Source: an uncultured Chitinophaga sp. (GTDB taxonomy: Bacteria; Bacteroidota; Bacteroidia; Chitinophagales; Chitinophagaceae). Taken from it: a stretch of 64,000 nt of DNA. The notes beneath the pieces were generated by a model. The model ran no database searches, was not told where the DNA came from, and saw only the letters and a program-made list of their open reading frames with translations. A program made the position numbers and the translations under genes. Within the stretch, counting starts at the first letter, position 1, and the number at the start of each line of letters is the position of its first letter. The stretch spans positions 38,761-102,760 of the forward strand of contig NZ_CAMLHC010000027.1 in the NCBI RefSeq assembly GCF_946479755.1, written 5' to 3'. Positions 36,713-46,008 of the stretch are shown piece by piece.

Positions 36713-36929
36713 CTATACCGCATTAAAAAAGGCCTTGCAAGGAATTGCATGGCCGGATATTTATTATTGTTAAGATATTCGTTTTTTTGTTGCCGGATGA
36801 CCTGTCAGGACTTGGAAAGTTACACCCCAGATACGCCCCCATCATGGCTTTCCTGTGCAGGTAGTGAAATTTTACAGCATCCCGGTTAATTCAATAAATA
36901 TATATAAACGATTTTAATATTCAGAAATT

Positions 36930-36959
36930 GTTTGTGAAGCTGGACAACCTGCTTCAAAC
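36930..36959 (+). promoter_or_regulatory. imperfect palindrome upstream of the TPR gene
   Basis: GTTTG-TGAAGC and GCTTCAAAC are inverted around a central ten bases, 33 bases before the TPR start codon. It could be an operator or a hairpin in the leader. The rest of the 36713-36992 gap shows nothing else. Confidence 0.3.
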
Positions 36960-36992
36960 TTAATAAATTGCACGTTCTAATCTAATGGTATT

Positions 36993-39287
36993 ATGAATCT
37001 GGAAGAACTGGAAAGGCTATATCAGGAACAGGCATACACGGTAGCGACGATTGAGCTGGAGACATATCTGGAAGAGCACCCCGCAGAAGCCGCGGCGTGG
37101 TACCTGATGGGCAAATGCCGGCTGGAAATAGCCAAATCCGCGGAAGACAGGGAGGAAATGATCACTGCATACCAAACTGCATACGAAGCATTCACCAAAG
37201 CGCTGGAACACGATCCGCAACACGTTCAGGCGAGGATACACCGCGCCTATATGGGCGCCAATGTCCTCAACGACAAAGTGGAGGAGACGCTGGAGGACTG
37301 CCAGCTGATCATCGATAACGGCGACGATGAACTGATCACCAAAGCACTGCTGTACCGTTTTCAGATATGGGTGTTGCTCAACGAAACAGACAAGGCACTG
37401 GCAGATATGCAGCGCAACCTGGAGATCTACCAGGCACTCTATCATGATGATCTGCCGCAGCTCAATGTAGCAAAGTTCCAATGCTTAACCCGCATCGGCG
37501 ACGTATACTACCATAACGACCATAAACCCACCGCGCTGGACTATTACCGGCAGGCGTTCCAATGCACCGTTTACAACAACCGGACGCTCTCTACCCTGCA
37601 TTTCGCCCTGGAAATGGCCGACTACGATTTTGCAGCGGAAATGCTGCATATCGCCAGCACCTCCGGTGAACAGGAAGAGGAAGACATGCTGAAAATCCTG
37701 CACCAGGTAAAAGCGCTGCTGGACCAGGGCGTGCGCCATCCGGCACTGGCAAGGGAATTCTGTTGGGGCACCATCGACTTCTGGCACCAGTTCTACGGGG
37801 AAGACGAAGCCGAAGGCACACTGGAACAGATCTCCACCGGCAAACGCTTTATCGCGCTGTACCCGGAAGAAAGCTACTTTTATCACTTCACCGCCACGGC
37901 CCTCTTTAATATCGGCAGCTTCAGCGAATCGCTGCCCTACTACGAAAAAGCCATGGCCCTCCGGCCCTACCCGTCCACCATTATCCGGTGGTATTATGCC
38001 CACTATAAAACACACGGGCAGTTCCCGGACAACTGGACCGATATCGATTATCCCATTGCGTACGACTGGTACACCGCCGGCGTGGTATGTAATGAACTGC
38101 TGCAGGATGAAGAGGACGCCACCACCCGGCAGATACTGACGCAGCTGAAAAAATACCTGTACCAGAAAGCCTACGCCCGGTATTACCCGTACTGGTATGA
38201 AAATACGGGTTCGTCGTACGCCGGCCACCCGCACCATTTCGCCATGTGCTGCAATAACTACGGCATCACCCTGTTTGAACTGGGCGCATACGAAGAGGCT
38301 ATCCACATCCACAGCGTAGGCTACAATATGTCTCCGTTCTGGGAACAGCTGGAATCCCGCGCAGATGCATTCCACCAGCTGGGCAAATATGCCGAAGCCG
38401 TGGCCGACCGGCAGATGATCCTCAGCACGTTCATCTCCACCCTGCCGCTGGTATACTACGTATCTATTCATGAACGGATCATCGAAGACCTTACGGCGCT
38501 GGAACGTTATGACGAAGCCATGGCACTGTACAACAAGATACTGGCGGAGTACGAAGAATGGATCGCCGGCGATATGGATGAACTGGAAGAAGAAGAAAGA
38601 GACATTATCATCTACAACATAGACCGCATCAAAACCGGTCGCGCCTTTATCAAGACAGACAGCCAGGACGACCTGCACGAAAGGATCCTCGCGCTGGAAA
38701 AACACCTGGAGGAAAAACCGGATGACAGCGACGCCTATTTCAACCTGATGTACCTGTATTATGACAACGGCCAGTATGAACACTGCATCGGCGCTGTCAA
38801 TAATCGTATATCCATTGGCGGTATCGCTAAGCTGCCGCTGGTGTCGCAGATGAAAATCTACTATTTCAGGGGAAAAGCAGCCCTCAGACTGGAGCGTTAT
38901 GACGCAGCTATCCAGGATATGCTGCAAACCCTGGATATCATGTCCCGTGGTGATGAATCGGATAACTCCCCCAACAACCGCTGCGGCGTGTATGCCTTCC
39001 TGGCAGAAGCTTACCTCGGCTTGCAGGATTATGACAACGCCCTGTTGTATGCCAATCAGTGCGTGCAAACGTATAAAGAGATGAACTGGAGCTGGGACGC
39101 AGAATCGTCCGCGTTTTATTACTCCCTGGCGCTGGCACAGGAAGGAAAAGGCGACCTGGCCGCCTGCCGCAAAACCATCGACCGTATTCTCGAAAAAGAC
39201 CCGGGTTTCCAGCCGGCGGTCAACAAAAAAGCCGGACTGAAAAATAACGGGGGCCTGTTTTCTTTTCTAAGGAAGAAAAAAGAGTAA
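36993..39287 (+). CDS. large tetratricopeptide-repeat protein
   Basis: The 764-residue protein has no signal peptide or membrane helix and is built largely of helical TPR-like repeats: about residues 15-130 (EEHPAEAAAWYLMGKCRLE), around 280-330, 405-470, and again 560-740 (ALEKHLEEKPDDSDAYFNLM, AFLAEAYLGLQDYDNALLYA). It ends in a Lys-rich tail. TPR proteins act as protein-binding scaffolds, but no partner is evident. It is a single-gene unit that converges with the ROK gene. Confidence 0.82.
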   Translation: MNLEELERLYQEQAYTVATIELETYLEEHPAEAAAWYLMGKCRLEIAKSAEDREEMITAYQTAYEAFTKALEHDPQHVQARIHRAYMGANVLNDKVEETLEDCQLIIDNGDDELITKALLYRFQIWVLLNETDKALADMQRNLEIYQALYHDDLPQLNVAKFQCLTRIGDVYYHNDHKPTALDYYRQAFQCTVYNNRTLSTLHFALEMADYDFAAEMLHIASTSGEQEEEDMLKILHQVKALLDQGVRHPALAREFCWGTIDFWHQFYGEDEAEGTLEQISTGKRFIALYPEESYFYHFTATALFNIGSFSESLPYYEKAMALRPYPSTIIRWYYAHYKTHGQFPDNWTDIDYPIAYDWYTAGVVCNELLQDEEDATTRQILTQLKKYLYQKAYARYYPYWYENTGSSYAGHPHHFAMCCNNYGITLFELGAYEEAIHIHSVGYNMSPFWEQLESRADAFHQLGKYAEAVADRQMILSTFISTLPLVYYVSIHERIIEDLTALERYDEAMALYNKILAEYEEWIAGDMDELEEEERDIIIYNIDRIKTGRAFIKTDSQDDLHERILALEKHLEEKPDDSDAYFNLMYLYYDNGQYEHCIGAVNNRISIGGIAKLPLVSQMKIYYFRGKAALRLERYDAAIQDMLQTLDIMSRGDESDNSPNNRCGVYAFLAEAYLGLQDYDNALLYANQCVQTYKEMNWSWDAESSAFYYSLALAQEGKGDLAACRKTIDRILEKDPGFQPAVNKKAGLKNNGGLFSFLRKKKE

Positions 39288-39307
39288 ATAGCGCGAGCCT
39301 GCGGGCG

Positions 39308-40531
39308 TTAGTTAATCAGCACTTTATTCCTCACCAGCAGGCATGCGCCGATAATACCCGACTTTTCGCCGAGGCTGGAGATCCGCAGCTTGGTATCGTT
39401 GTTCACCAGGCTGAGTGAATATTTATTCACGGCGCTTTTGATGGGCAGCCGGATATAGTCCTGTGTGGCAGCCAGGCTACCGCCCAGGATCACCAGTTCA
39501 GGGTTGAAAATATTAATCAGCAGGGCTATACCGCGGCCGAGGTTCTCCCCTATTTTCGCGATCAGCTCTATTGCCAGCACATCGTCGTGAATGGCGGCGT
39601 CGATGATATCTTCCAGCTGGATGTTGTCCGGTGCGCCGGGTCTGCGGCTGAGCATTGACGAGGAACCTTCGCGCAGTTTCTCCTGGAACATACGGGTGAG
39701 CGCCCAACCGGAAGCTTCTGTTTCGAGGCAGCCTTTTTTTCCGCAGTGACAGATGATCTCATTGTCAAACAGGGGGATATGGCCTACTTCTCCGCTGTAG
39801 CCCGATTTTCCGTAGTACAGCTGGCCGTCTATCAGCACGCCCATACCGATTCCATAGTCGAGGTTCAGGAAAAGTACGTTGCGTTCCCCGTGTACTGCAT
39901 CGGAGCAGAATTCGCCGTAGGCCATGGCGCGGGAGTCGTTTTCCAGGAAAACGCGGATGCCTATTTTGGTCTCGATAATTTTACTGAGTGGTTCCTCATC
40001 GAAATAAAAGAAGCTGTAGCTATAGCCGGTGGCGTAGTTGATGCGCCCGGAGAGGTTGATGCCGATGCCCAGTATTTTTTCCCGTGGCACAGGCAGCCCG
40101 TTGATAAAGTTGCTGATAAGCGTACAAAGTTCTTCCAGGGACGCTTTGTTGTTATCCAGTTTATAAGGGATGTTTTCTTCCGTACAGATCAGGTTTTTCT
40201 GCAGGTCAGACAGTCCCAGGTTAAGATGATGTTGTTTGACATCTACTCCGATAAAAAAGGCGGAATCAGGCACCAGTCCGTACAGATTGGGTTTACGGCC
40301 GCCGGTGGATTCTACTTTTCCATAATCCTTTACCAGGCCGTCCTGGATCAGGTCGTTGAGCAGGGTGGTTACTTTGGGGGCGCTGAGGTTCAGCTGCTTG
40401 CACATGTCGGCAATGGTGGCATTGCCGATGTTGGCGAAGTAGGCCAGGGCGGCTTTCTTCAGGTGAATGTTTTTATAGGCTACCCCGGTAACATTTTCAT
40501 TGTTCAGTTCTTCGAAAAAGGTCTTAGCCAT
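39308..40531 (-). CDS. ROK-family transcriptional repressor
   Basis: The 407-residue protein has an N-terminal winged helix-turn-helix (residues about 25-85, TIADMCKQLNLSAPKVTTLLND), then the ROK sugar-kinase-like domain with GVDVKQHHLNLGL, an LNLDYGIGMGVLIDG segment and the zinc motif CHCGKKGCLETEASG. ROK repressors of the NagC/XylR type bind a sugar or sugar phosphate and release DNA. It is divergent from the five-gene sugar operon, with AT-rich palindromes in the shared 210-base gap, so it very probably controls that operon and itself. The effector could be the sugar handled by the adjacent epimerase. Confidence 0.9.
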   Translation of the reverse strand: MAKTFFEELNNENVTGVAYKNIHLKKAALAYFANIGNATIADMCKQLNLSAPKVTTLLNDLIQDGLVKDYGKVESTGGRKPNLYGLVPDSAFFIGVDVKQHHLNLGLSDLQKNLICTEENIPYKLDNNKASLEELCTLISNFINGLPVPREKILGIGINLSGRINYATGYSYSFFYFDEEPLSKIIETKIGIRVFLENDSRAMAYGEFCSDAVHGERNVLFLNLDYGIGMGVLIDGQLYYGKSGYSGEVGHIPLFDNEIICHCGKKGCLETEASGWALTRMFQEKLREGSSSMLSRRPGAPDNIQLEDIIDAAIHDDVLAIELIAKIGENLGRGIALLINIFNPELVILGGSLAATQDYIRLPIKSAVNKYSLSLVNNDTKLRISSLGEKSGIIGACLLVRNKVLIN

Positions 40532-40566
40532 ATATAGTGTGCTTTACTTAATTGAGGGTCCAAGTT

Positions 40567-40593
40567 AATAACGTTATTCTTAATAATTATTAA
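40567..40593. promoter_or_regulatory. paired palindromes, candidate ROK operator
   Basis: AATAACGTTATT (40567-40578) and TTAATAATTATTAA (40580-40593) are perfect palindromes one base apart, between the divergent repressor and sugar operon. A third, looser inverted repeat (TTAATTA and TAATTAA) lies at 40681-40708. A TAACTTGG box for the repressor gene overlaps the first. Confidence 0.45.
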
Positions 40594-40741
40594 AAGCGGG
40601 CGTAATCAAACCGATTATTTACAGAAACCTGTAATATTTCAAAAAATATTTTATTATTTAGCAAGAATAAATAAAATTTATTAATTAGTATTACCAGTTA
40701 GTAATTAAATTTTTTATTTTAGTCCGTCTATCCGGTTCTTT

Positions 40742-42604
40742 ATGATTGCTATCAGACGCATATTTATCAGCCAACTTCTTTGTTTGCTTAGCTGGCAGCT
40801 CAGCGCCCAGTCACTGCAGACAGACCTCCTGATCATCGGAGGGGGCGCCAGCGGCACCACCGCCGGCATACAGGCGGCCCGCATGGGCGTTAAGGTCACC
40901 ATCCTGGAAGAAACAGCCTGGCTCGGCGGCATGCTCACCGCCGCCGGCGTATCCGCCATCGACGGCAACAACGCCCTGCCATCAGGCCTCTGGGGTGAAT
41001 TCCGGGAACAGCTGCACCAGCACTACGGCGGCCCTAAGGCTGTCGCCACCGGCTGGGTGAGCAACACCCTCTTTGAGCCGTCCGTAGGTAACCGCCTCCT
41101 GCAACAGCTGGCAGGCAAAGAGCAACAGCTGCAGGTGCTGTTCAACACCAGCTGGACAAGTATCCAAAAAGTAAATGGCCGCTGGCAGGTGAACTTCATC
41201 CGTAACAAACGCCGCGGCACCATCGAAGCGCCGATCGTTATAGACGCCACCGAACTGGGCGACATCATGGCCGCCACCCATACCGGCTACCGCACCGGCA
41301 TGGACAGCCGCCGGGAAACCGGCGAAGCCGTAGCCCCACTCCAGGCCAATGATTACATCCAGGTGCTCACCTACGTGGCCACCCTCAAAGATTATGGCAC
41401 CGGCGCCGATAAAACCATCCCCCGCCCTGCTGGGTATGATCCCGGCATCTTCCGTTGCTGCTGCGCCAACGACGATCCTTACAGCGGCAACGGCGGCGGC
41501 AAAATGAACTGCGACCACATGATGCAGTACGGCAAACTGCCCAATCATAAATACATGATCAACTGGCCCGGCTGCGGCAACGACTACCCGCTCAACGTCA
41601 TCGAAATGACCCGTGAAGCCCGTACCAAAGCCCTGCAACAGGCCAAACTGCATACGCTCCGTTATCTCTATTTCCTGCAAACGGAACTGGGATACAAACA
41701 CCTCGGCCTCGCCGATGATGAATATCCCACCGCCGACAAACTGCCCATGATCCCGTACTACCGGGAAGCCCGCCGCCTCAAAGGCATCGCCACGCTGGGC
41801 TTTAACCACCTGGCACATCCCTTTGATCAGCCGGAAGCTTACTATCGTACAGGCATTGCCGTGGGAGACTATCCGATCGACCACCACCAGGAAAAAGATC
41901 CGGCCGTACCGAAAATAGACTTCTCCAAAGCCAAAGTACCTTCCTACAATATCCCGCTGGGATCGCTGATACCCGCCACTACAGAAGGCCTGATCGTAGC
42001 AGAGAAAAGTATCAGCGTCACCAATATTGTCAACGGCGCCACCCGCCTGCAACCGGTCGTCCTGCAGCTGGGCCAGGCTGCCGGCGCGTTGGCAGCCATT
42101 GCCCTGCAACAAAAAATACAACCCCGGCAAGTGGCCGTCAGGCAGGTGCAAAAAGCCCTGCTCAAAGCCGGCGTATACCTGATGCCTTACATCGACGTGC
42201 CGAAAGAACATCCGCACTTCGATGCCATACAGCGTATAGGCGCTACCGGTATTCTTCGCGGCACCGGCATCCCCTACACGTGGGCCAACCAAACCTGGTT
42301 TTATCCACAGCGCCCCCTCAGCGAATACGAATTCACACAGGGGCTGCTCAGCTATTACCCGGCTGCCCGCAAACTGGCTCCCACCGGACAAGACCTCACA
42401 CCGGCGTTCCTGGTGAAAGCACTGCAGGCCGCCGGCGCCAGCGTGACTACCGACCAGCTGGCCACCGCCTGGCAACAGCTGCAGTTCAGCACTGCCCTGC
42501 GCAACGACCTGCCGCTCAACCGCGAAATGACCGCTGCACTGACCGACCATTTCCTTCACCCGTTCGATATTCCCGTGTCCTTCACCGGCGCAATTCAACC
42601 ATAA
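40742..42604 (+). CDS. exported FAD-dependent oxidoreductase
   Basis: The 620-residue protein has a cleavable signal peptide (MIAIRRIFISQLLCLLSWQLSAQ). The dinucleotide-binding start LLIIGGGASGTTAGIQAARMG belongs to the FAD_oxidored-like family, with a later Cys-rich block FRCCCANDDPY and a C-terminal helical extension of about 130 residues. Such enzymes occur in Bacteroidota polysaccharide and sugar operons, but the substrate is unknown. It should act in the periplasm. First gene of the operon, 12 bases before the DUF4434 gene. Confidence 0.85.
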   Translation: MIAIRRIFISQLLCLLSWQLSAQSLQTDLLIIGGGASGTTAGIQAARMGVKVTILEETAWLGGMLTAAGVSAIDGNNALPSGLWGEFREQLHQHYGGPKAVATGWVSNTLFEPSVGNRLLQQLAGKEQQLQVLFNTSWTSIQKVNGRWQVNFIRNKRRGTIEAPIVIDATELGDIMAATHTGYRTGMDSRRETGEAVAPLQANDYIQVLTYVATLKDYGTGADKTIPRPAGYDPGIFRCCCANDDPYSGNGGGKMNCDHMMQYGKLPNHKYMINWPGCGNDYPLNVIEMTREARTKALQQAKLHTLRYLYFLQTELGYKHLGLADDEYPTADKLPMIPYYREARRLKGIATLGFNHLAHPFDQPEAYYRTGIAVGDYPIDHHQEKDPAVPKIDFSKAKVPSYNIPLGSLIPATTEGLIVAEKSISVTNIVNGATRLQPVVLQLGQAAGALAAIALQQKIQPRQVAVRQVQKALLKAGVYLMPYIDVPKEHPHFDAIQRIGATGILRGTGIPYTWANQTWFYPQRPLSEYEFTQGLLSYYPAARKLAPTGQDLTPAFLVKALQAAGASVTTDQLATAWQQLQFSTALRNDLPLNREMTAALTDHFLHPFDIPVSFTGAIQP

Positions 42605-42616
42605 AACAGCCACATC

Positions 42617-43549
42617 ATGAAAATAACAGGCACTTTCCTCGACGAAATCAGTCACGATATCCCCCACCAGAACTGGGGCCGCGCAGAATGGGACGCCGAC
42701 TTCTCCCATATGAAAGCCGTTGGCATAGACACGGTATTCCTCATCCGCAGCGGATTTCAACGCTGGCTTACCTACCCTTCCAAAGTGGTCATGCAGGAAG
42801 AAGGCGGCTATGAGCCCCCGGTAGACCTGGTGAAGATGTTCCTCGAACTGGCCGACAAACACCATATGAAATTCTACTTCGGTCTTTACGACTCCGGTAA
42901 ATACTGGTGGAAAGGCGATTTTCAGAAAGAGGTGGACATCAACCTGAAAGTGATCGATGAAGTATGGAAAAATTATGGTCATCATAAATCCTTCCAGGGC
43001 TGGTACCTTACACAGGAAGTAAGCCGCCGCACCGGTAAAGTGATAGACCTCTACGCCAAGCTGGGCAAGCATTGCAAGGACATCTCCAACAACCTGCCCA
43101 CGCTCATTTCCCCGTGGATAGACGGTAAAAAAGCCGTGATGGCCGCTTCCTCCACCATCACCAAGGAAGACGCGGTATCGCTGAAACAACACGAAAGCGA
43201 GTGGAGCGAAATATTCGATGGCATTAAAGACGTGGTGGACGCCGTAGCCTTCCAGGACGGCCATATCGAATTCCATGAACTGCCCGATTTCTTTGCCGTC
43301 AACAAAAGAATGGCCGACCGCTACGGCATCCAATGCTGGACCAACGCCGAATCCTTCGACCGCGATATGCCCATCAAATTCATGCCCATCAAGTTCGAAA
43401 AGCTGCGCATGAAGCTGGAAGCCGCCCGCAAAGCTGGCTACGACAAAGCCATCACCTTCGAATTTTCCCATTTCATGAGTCCCCAGTCCGCTTACCTGCA
43501 GGCCGGGCACCTCTATAACCGCTATAAAGAATACCTCAAAACCCTCTGA
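42617..43549 (+). CDS. DUF4434 family protein (TIM-barrel, glycosidase-like)
   Basis: The 310-residue protein matches the DUF4434 pattern: MKITGTFLDEISHDIPHQNWG, then ADFSHMKAVGIDTVFLIRSG, typical of the first strands of a (beta/alpha)8 barrel of clan GH-A type. Candidate acidic residues lie in LTQEVSRRTG, VAFQDGHIEF and WTNAESFDRD. No signal peptide is present, so it is probably cytoplasmic. It lies between the oxidoreductase and the epimerase with 12- and 3-base gaps. A hydrolase or lyase role on a sugar is inference. Confidence 0.78.
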   Translation: MKITGTFLDEISHDIPHQNWGRAEWDADFSHMKAVGIDTVFLIRSGFQRWLTYPSKVVMQEEGGYEPPVDLVKMFLELADKHHMKFYFGLYDSGKYWWKGDFQKEVDINLKVIDEVWKNYGHHKSFQGWYLTQEVSRRTGKVIDLYAKLGKHCKDISNNLPTLISPWIDGKKAVMAASSTITKEDAVSLKQHESEWSEIFDGIKDVVDAVAFQDGHIEFHELPDFFAVNKRMADRYGIQCWTNAESFDRDMPIKFMPIKFEKLRMKLEAARKAGYDKAITFEFSHFMSPQSAYLQAGHLYNRYKEYLKTL

Positions 43550-43552
43550 TGC

Positions 43553-44758
43553 ATGAACAGAACAATGGAATTTCAGAATTACGCCGCGTTATACCGCAAC
43601 AACCTGCTGAATGATGTCATCCCTTTCTGGATGCAACATTCGCCCGACACGCAGTACGGCGGCTACTTTACCTGCCTCGACAGGGACGGTAAAGTCTTCG
43701 ACACCGATAAGTTCATCTGGCTGCAATGCCGGGAAGTATGGTGCTTCGCCATGCTGTACAACAAGGTGGAGCAAAAGCAGGAATGGCTGGACATGGCCAT
43801 CCAGGGCGCGGAATTTCTCCGGAAACACGGCCGCGATAAAGAAGGCAACTGGTACTTTTCACTGACCCGTACCGGTGAGCCGCTGACAGCGCCCTACAAC
43901 ATTTTCTCCGACTGCTTCGCCGCCATGGCCTTCGGACAACTGTACCAGGCCACCGGCAACCCGGACTACAGCCATATCGCCATCAGCACCTTCCACAATA
44001 TTCTCCGCCGGCAGGACAACCCGAAAGGGCATTATTCCAAAGCCATCGCCGGTACCCGTCCCCTGCAGAATTTCGCCCTGCCCATGATCCTCTGTAACCT
44101 GGTGCTGGAGATGGAATCCCTGCTGGACAAACAGCTGGTGGAAGACACCATTCAAAAAGGCATTCACACAGTCATGGAAGTCTTTTATCAGCCAGACACC
44201 GGGCTGATCATGGAAAACATCACGCCCGAAGCACAGCTCTCCGACTCCTTCGAGGGCCGGCTGATCAATCCCGGCCATGGCCTGGAAGCCATGTGGTTTG
44301 TGATGGACCTGGCCACCCGCACCAACGATACAGCGCTGATCACCAAAGCCAAAGACACGGCGCTGACCCTGCTGGAATATGGGTGGGACAAGGAACACGA
44401 AGGCATCTTCTATTTCCTGGATGTAAAAGGATATCCCCCACAGCAGTTGGAATGGGACCAGAAACTATGGTGGGTGCATATAGAGACCATCATCAGCCTG
44501 CTGAAAGGTTACCTGCATACCGGCGATGAAAAATGCTGGGAATGGTTTAAAAAAGTACACGATTACACATGGAAACATTTCCCGGACCCTGAAAATGGTG
44601 AATGGTTTGGTTATCTTAACAGGCAGGGACAACCATTGCTTCCGCTCAAAGGCGGTAAATGGAAAGGCTGTTTCCACGTGCCAAGAGGGCTTTACCAGAG
44701 CTGGAACACGCTGCAGCAGCTGGCAGCCAGACAAACATTATCTACTCAACCAAAATAA
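43553..44758 (+). CDS. AGE-family epimerase/isomerase
   Basis: N-acylglucosamine 2-epimerase superfamily, which includes GlcNAc/ManNAc epimerase, cellobiose 2-epimerase and mannose isomerase. The 401-residue (alpha/alpha)6-barrel protein has the family residues in CLDRDGKVFDTDKFIWLQCR, NPGHGLEAMWFVMD (His-Glu-rich active site) and the last segment KLWWVHIETI. The start at 43553 leaves a 3-base gap to the previous gene; a second Met is four codons in. The ROK partner favours an amino-sugar or free-sugar substrate, but which one is not decided by sequence. Confidence 0.87.
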   Translation: MNRTMEFQNYAALYRNNLLNDVIPFWMQHSPDTQYGGYFTCLDRDGKVFDTDKFIWLQCREVWCFAMLYNKVEQKQEWLDMAIQGAEFLRKHGRDKEGNWYFSLTRTGEPLTAPYNIFSDCFAAMAFGQLYQATGNPDYSHIAISTFHNILRRQDNPKGHYSKAIAGTRPLQNFALPMILCNLVLEMESLLDKQLVEDTIQKGIHTVMEVFYQPDTGLIMENITPEAQLSDSFEGRLINPGHGLEAMWFVMDLATRTNDTALITKAKDTALTLLEYGWDKEHEGIFYFLDVKGYPPQQLEWDQKLWWVHIETIISLLKGYLHTGDEKCWEWFKKVHDYTWKHFPDPENGEWFGYLNRQGQPLLPLKGGKWKGCFHVPRGLYQSWNTLQQLAARQTLSTQPK

Positions 44759-44760
44759 TT

Positions 44761-46008
44761 ATGGCGGTAATATCCACAACCAACCAGTCGTCCGCAACGG
44801 TCACCGGCAGCCGGCAGTCTTACATGCCCGCGCTGATTTCGCTGGCCGTACTGTATTTCATGATGGGGTTCATTACCTGTCTGAATGATACGCTGGTGCC
44901 CTTTTTCAAGAAAGGGTTCACCCTGAGTTATTCCCAGTCGTCGCTGGTGCAGTTTTATTTCTTCCTCACTTACGGCATTATGTCCGTGCCTGCCGGCAGG
45001 ATCGTGAGCCGCACGGGTTACAAAAAGGGGATGGTGCTGGGCTTTGCCGTTGCCGCCGTGGGGGGACTGCTATTTTACCCGGCTTCTGTGTATCATCAGT
45101 ATGTGCTGTTCCTCGCCGCGTTGTTTGTGATCGCTATCGGCATTGTACTGTTGCAGGTGGCCGCCAACCCTTATATTACGGCGCTGGGGCCGGCCAATAC
45201 CGCTTCTGCACGGCTGACGATGATACAGGGCGTGGGGTCTATCGGCACGACGGTGGCGCCGTTGTTCGGCGCTCATTTTATCCTGGCAAAGCTGGAAGAA
45301 TCACATGCGTCCAGCGAGGCGGTCAGGTATCCCTACCTGGGCATTGCCGCGCTGTTACTATTGATCGCCTTTGTCGTTTCGCGTTTGTCCCTTCCCGTTA
45401 TCAGCACCACCGGTGGCGCCGGTAAGGCTGGCCAGGATGATGGCAAAGGCGTTTTCTCTTATCGGAACCTGCGTTTCGGCATTATCGGGATATTCATGTA
45501 CGTCGGTGCAGAGGTGTCTATCGGCACTTTTCTGACCAACTATATCACGGATCTTTTAGACGTTCCCGAGAATGTGGCCAACAACTACGTGGCTTTTTAC
45601 TGGGGAGGCATGCTGGTGGGACGGCTGGCCGGTGCTGGTCTGTTGCGCGTGCTGCCGCCGGCGCGGGTGCTGGCCGTATGCGCCGTGGCGGCGGTGGCGC
45701 TGATCCTGTTGTCCGTGAGCACTACCGGCCTGGTGGCCGTGTGGAGCATGATCGCCGTAGGCTTATGCAATGCCGTGATGTTTGCCACTATTTTTTCGCT
45801 TTCGGTAGAAGGCGTAGGCCGTCATACTACAGCGGCATCGGGACTGCTGTCCACCGCCATTTGTGGCGGGGCGGTGATTTCCTACGCCCAGGGCCTGTTG
45901 AAAGACCATGCCACGTGGCAGATCGCTTTCGTGGTACCGGTTATCTGTTATCTCTACATCCTGTTTTATGGCCTCAACGGGTATAAAGCATCAAAACAGC
46001 CAGTATGA
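44761..46008 (+). CDS. FucP/GGP-type MFS sugar transporter
   Basis: Inner-membrane proton:sugar symporter of 415 residues with twelve hydrophobic segments. Family-like motifs include YFMMGFITCLNDTLVPFFKK, YGIMSVPAGRIVSRTGYKKG and LQVAANPYITALGP, which place it with fucose/glucose-galactose transporters. The ATG at 44761 is 2 bases after the epimerase stop, and the longer upstream frame overlaps that gene. It overlaps the following gene by 4 bases (ATGA), indicating translational coupling. It imports the sugar handled by the operon. Confidence 0.9.
   Translation: MAVISTTNQSSATVTGSRQSYMPALISLAVLYFMMGFITCLNDTLVPFFKKGFTLSYSQSSLVQFYFFLTYGIMSVPAGRIVSRTGYKKGMVLGFAVAAVGGLLFYPASVYHQYVLFLAALFVIAIGIVLLQVAANPYITALGPANTASARLTMIQGVGSIGTTVAPLFGAHFILAKLEESHASSEAVRYPYLGIAALLLLIAFVVSRLSLPVISTTGGAGKAGQDDGKGVFSYRNLRFGIIGIFMYVGAEVSIGTFLTNYITDLLDVPENVANNYVAFYWGGMLVGRLAGAGLLRVLPPARVLAVCAVAAVALILLSVSTTGLVAVWSMIAVGLCNAVMFATIFSLSVEGVGRHTTAASGLLSTAICGGAVISYAQGLLKDHATWQIAFVVPVICYLYILFYGLNGYKASKQPV

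Noticed and set aside
37485..39068. 527-residue minus-strand frame
   Set aside because: Antisense to the TPR protein gene, which has regular repeat structure.
40982..43510. 842-residue open frame on the minus strand
   Set aside because: It lies fully antisense to the FAD oxidoreductase, DUF4434 genes, which have clear motifs and tight spacing. Its translation has no domain sense and reflects codon bias of the plus-strand genes.
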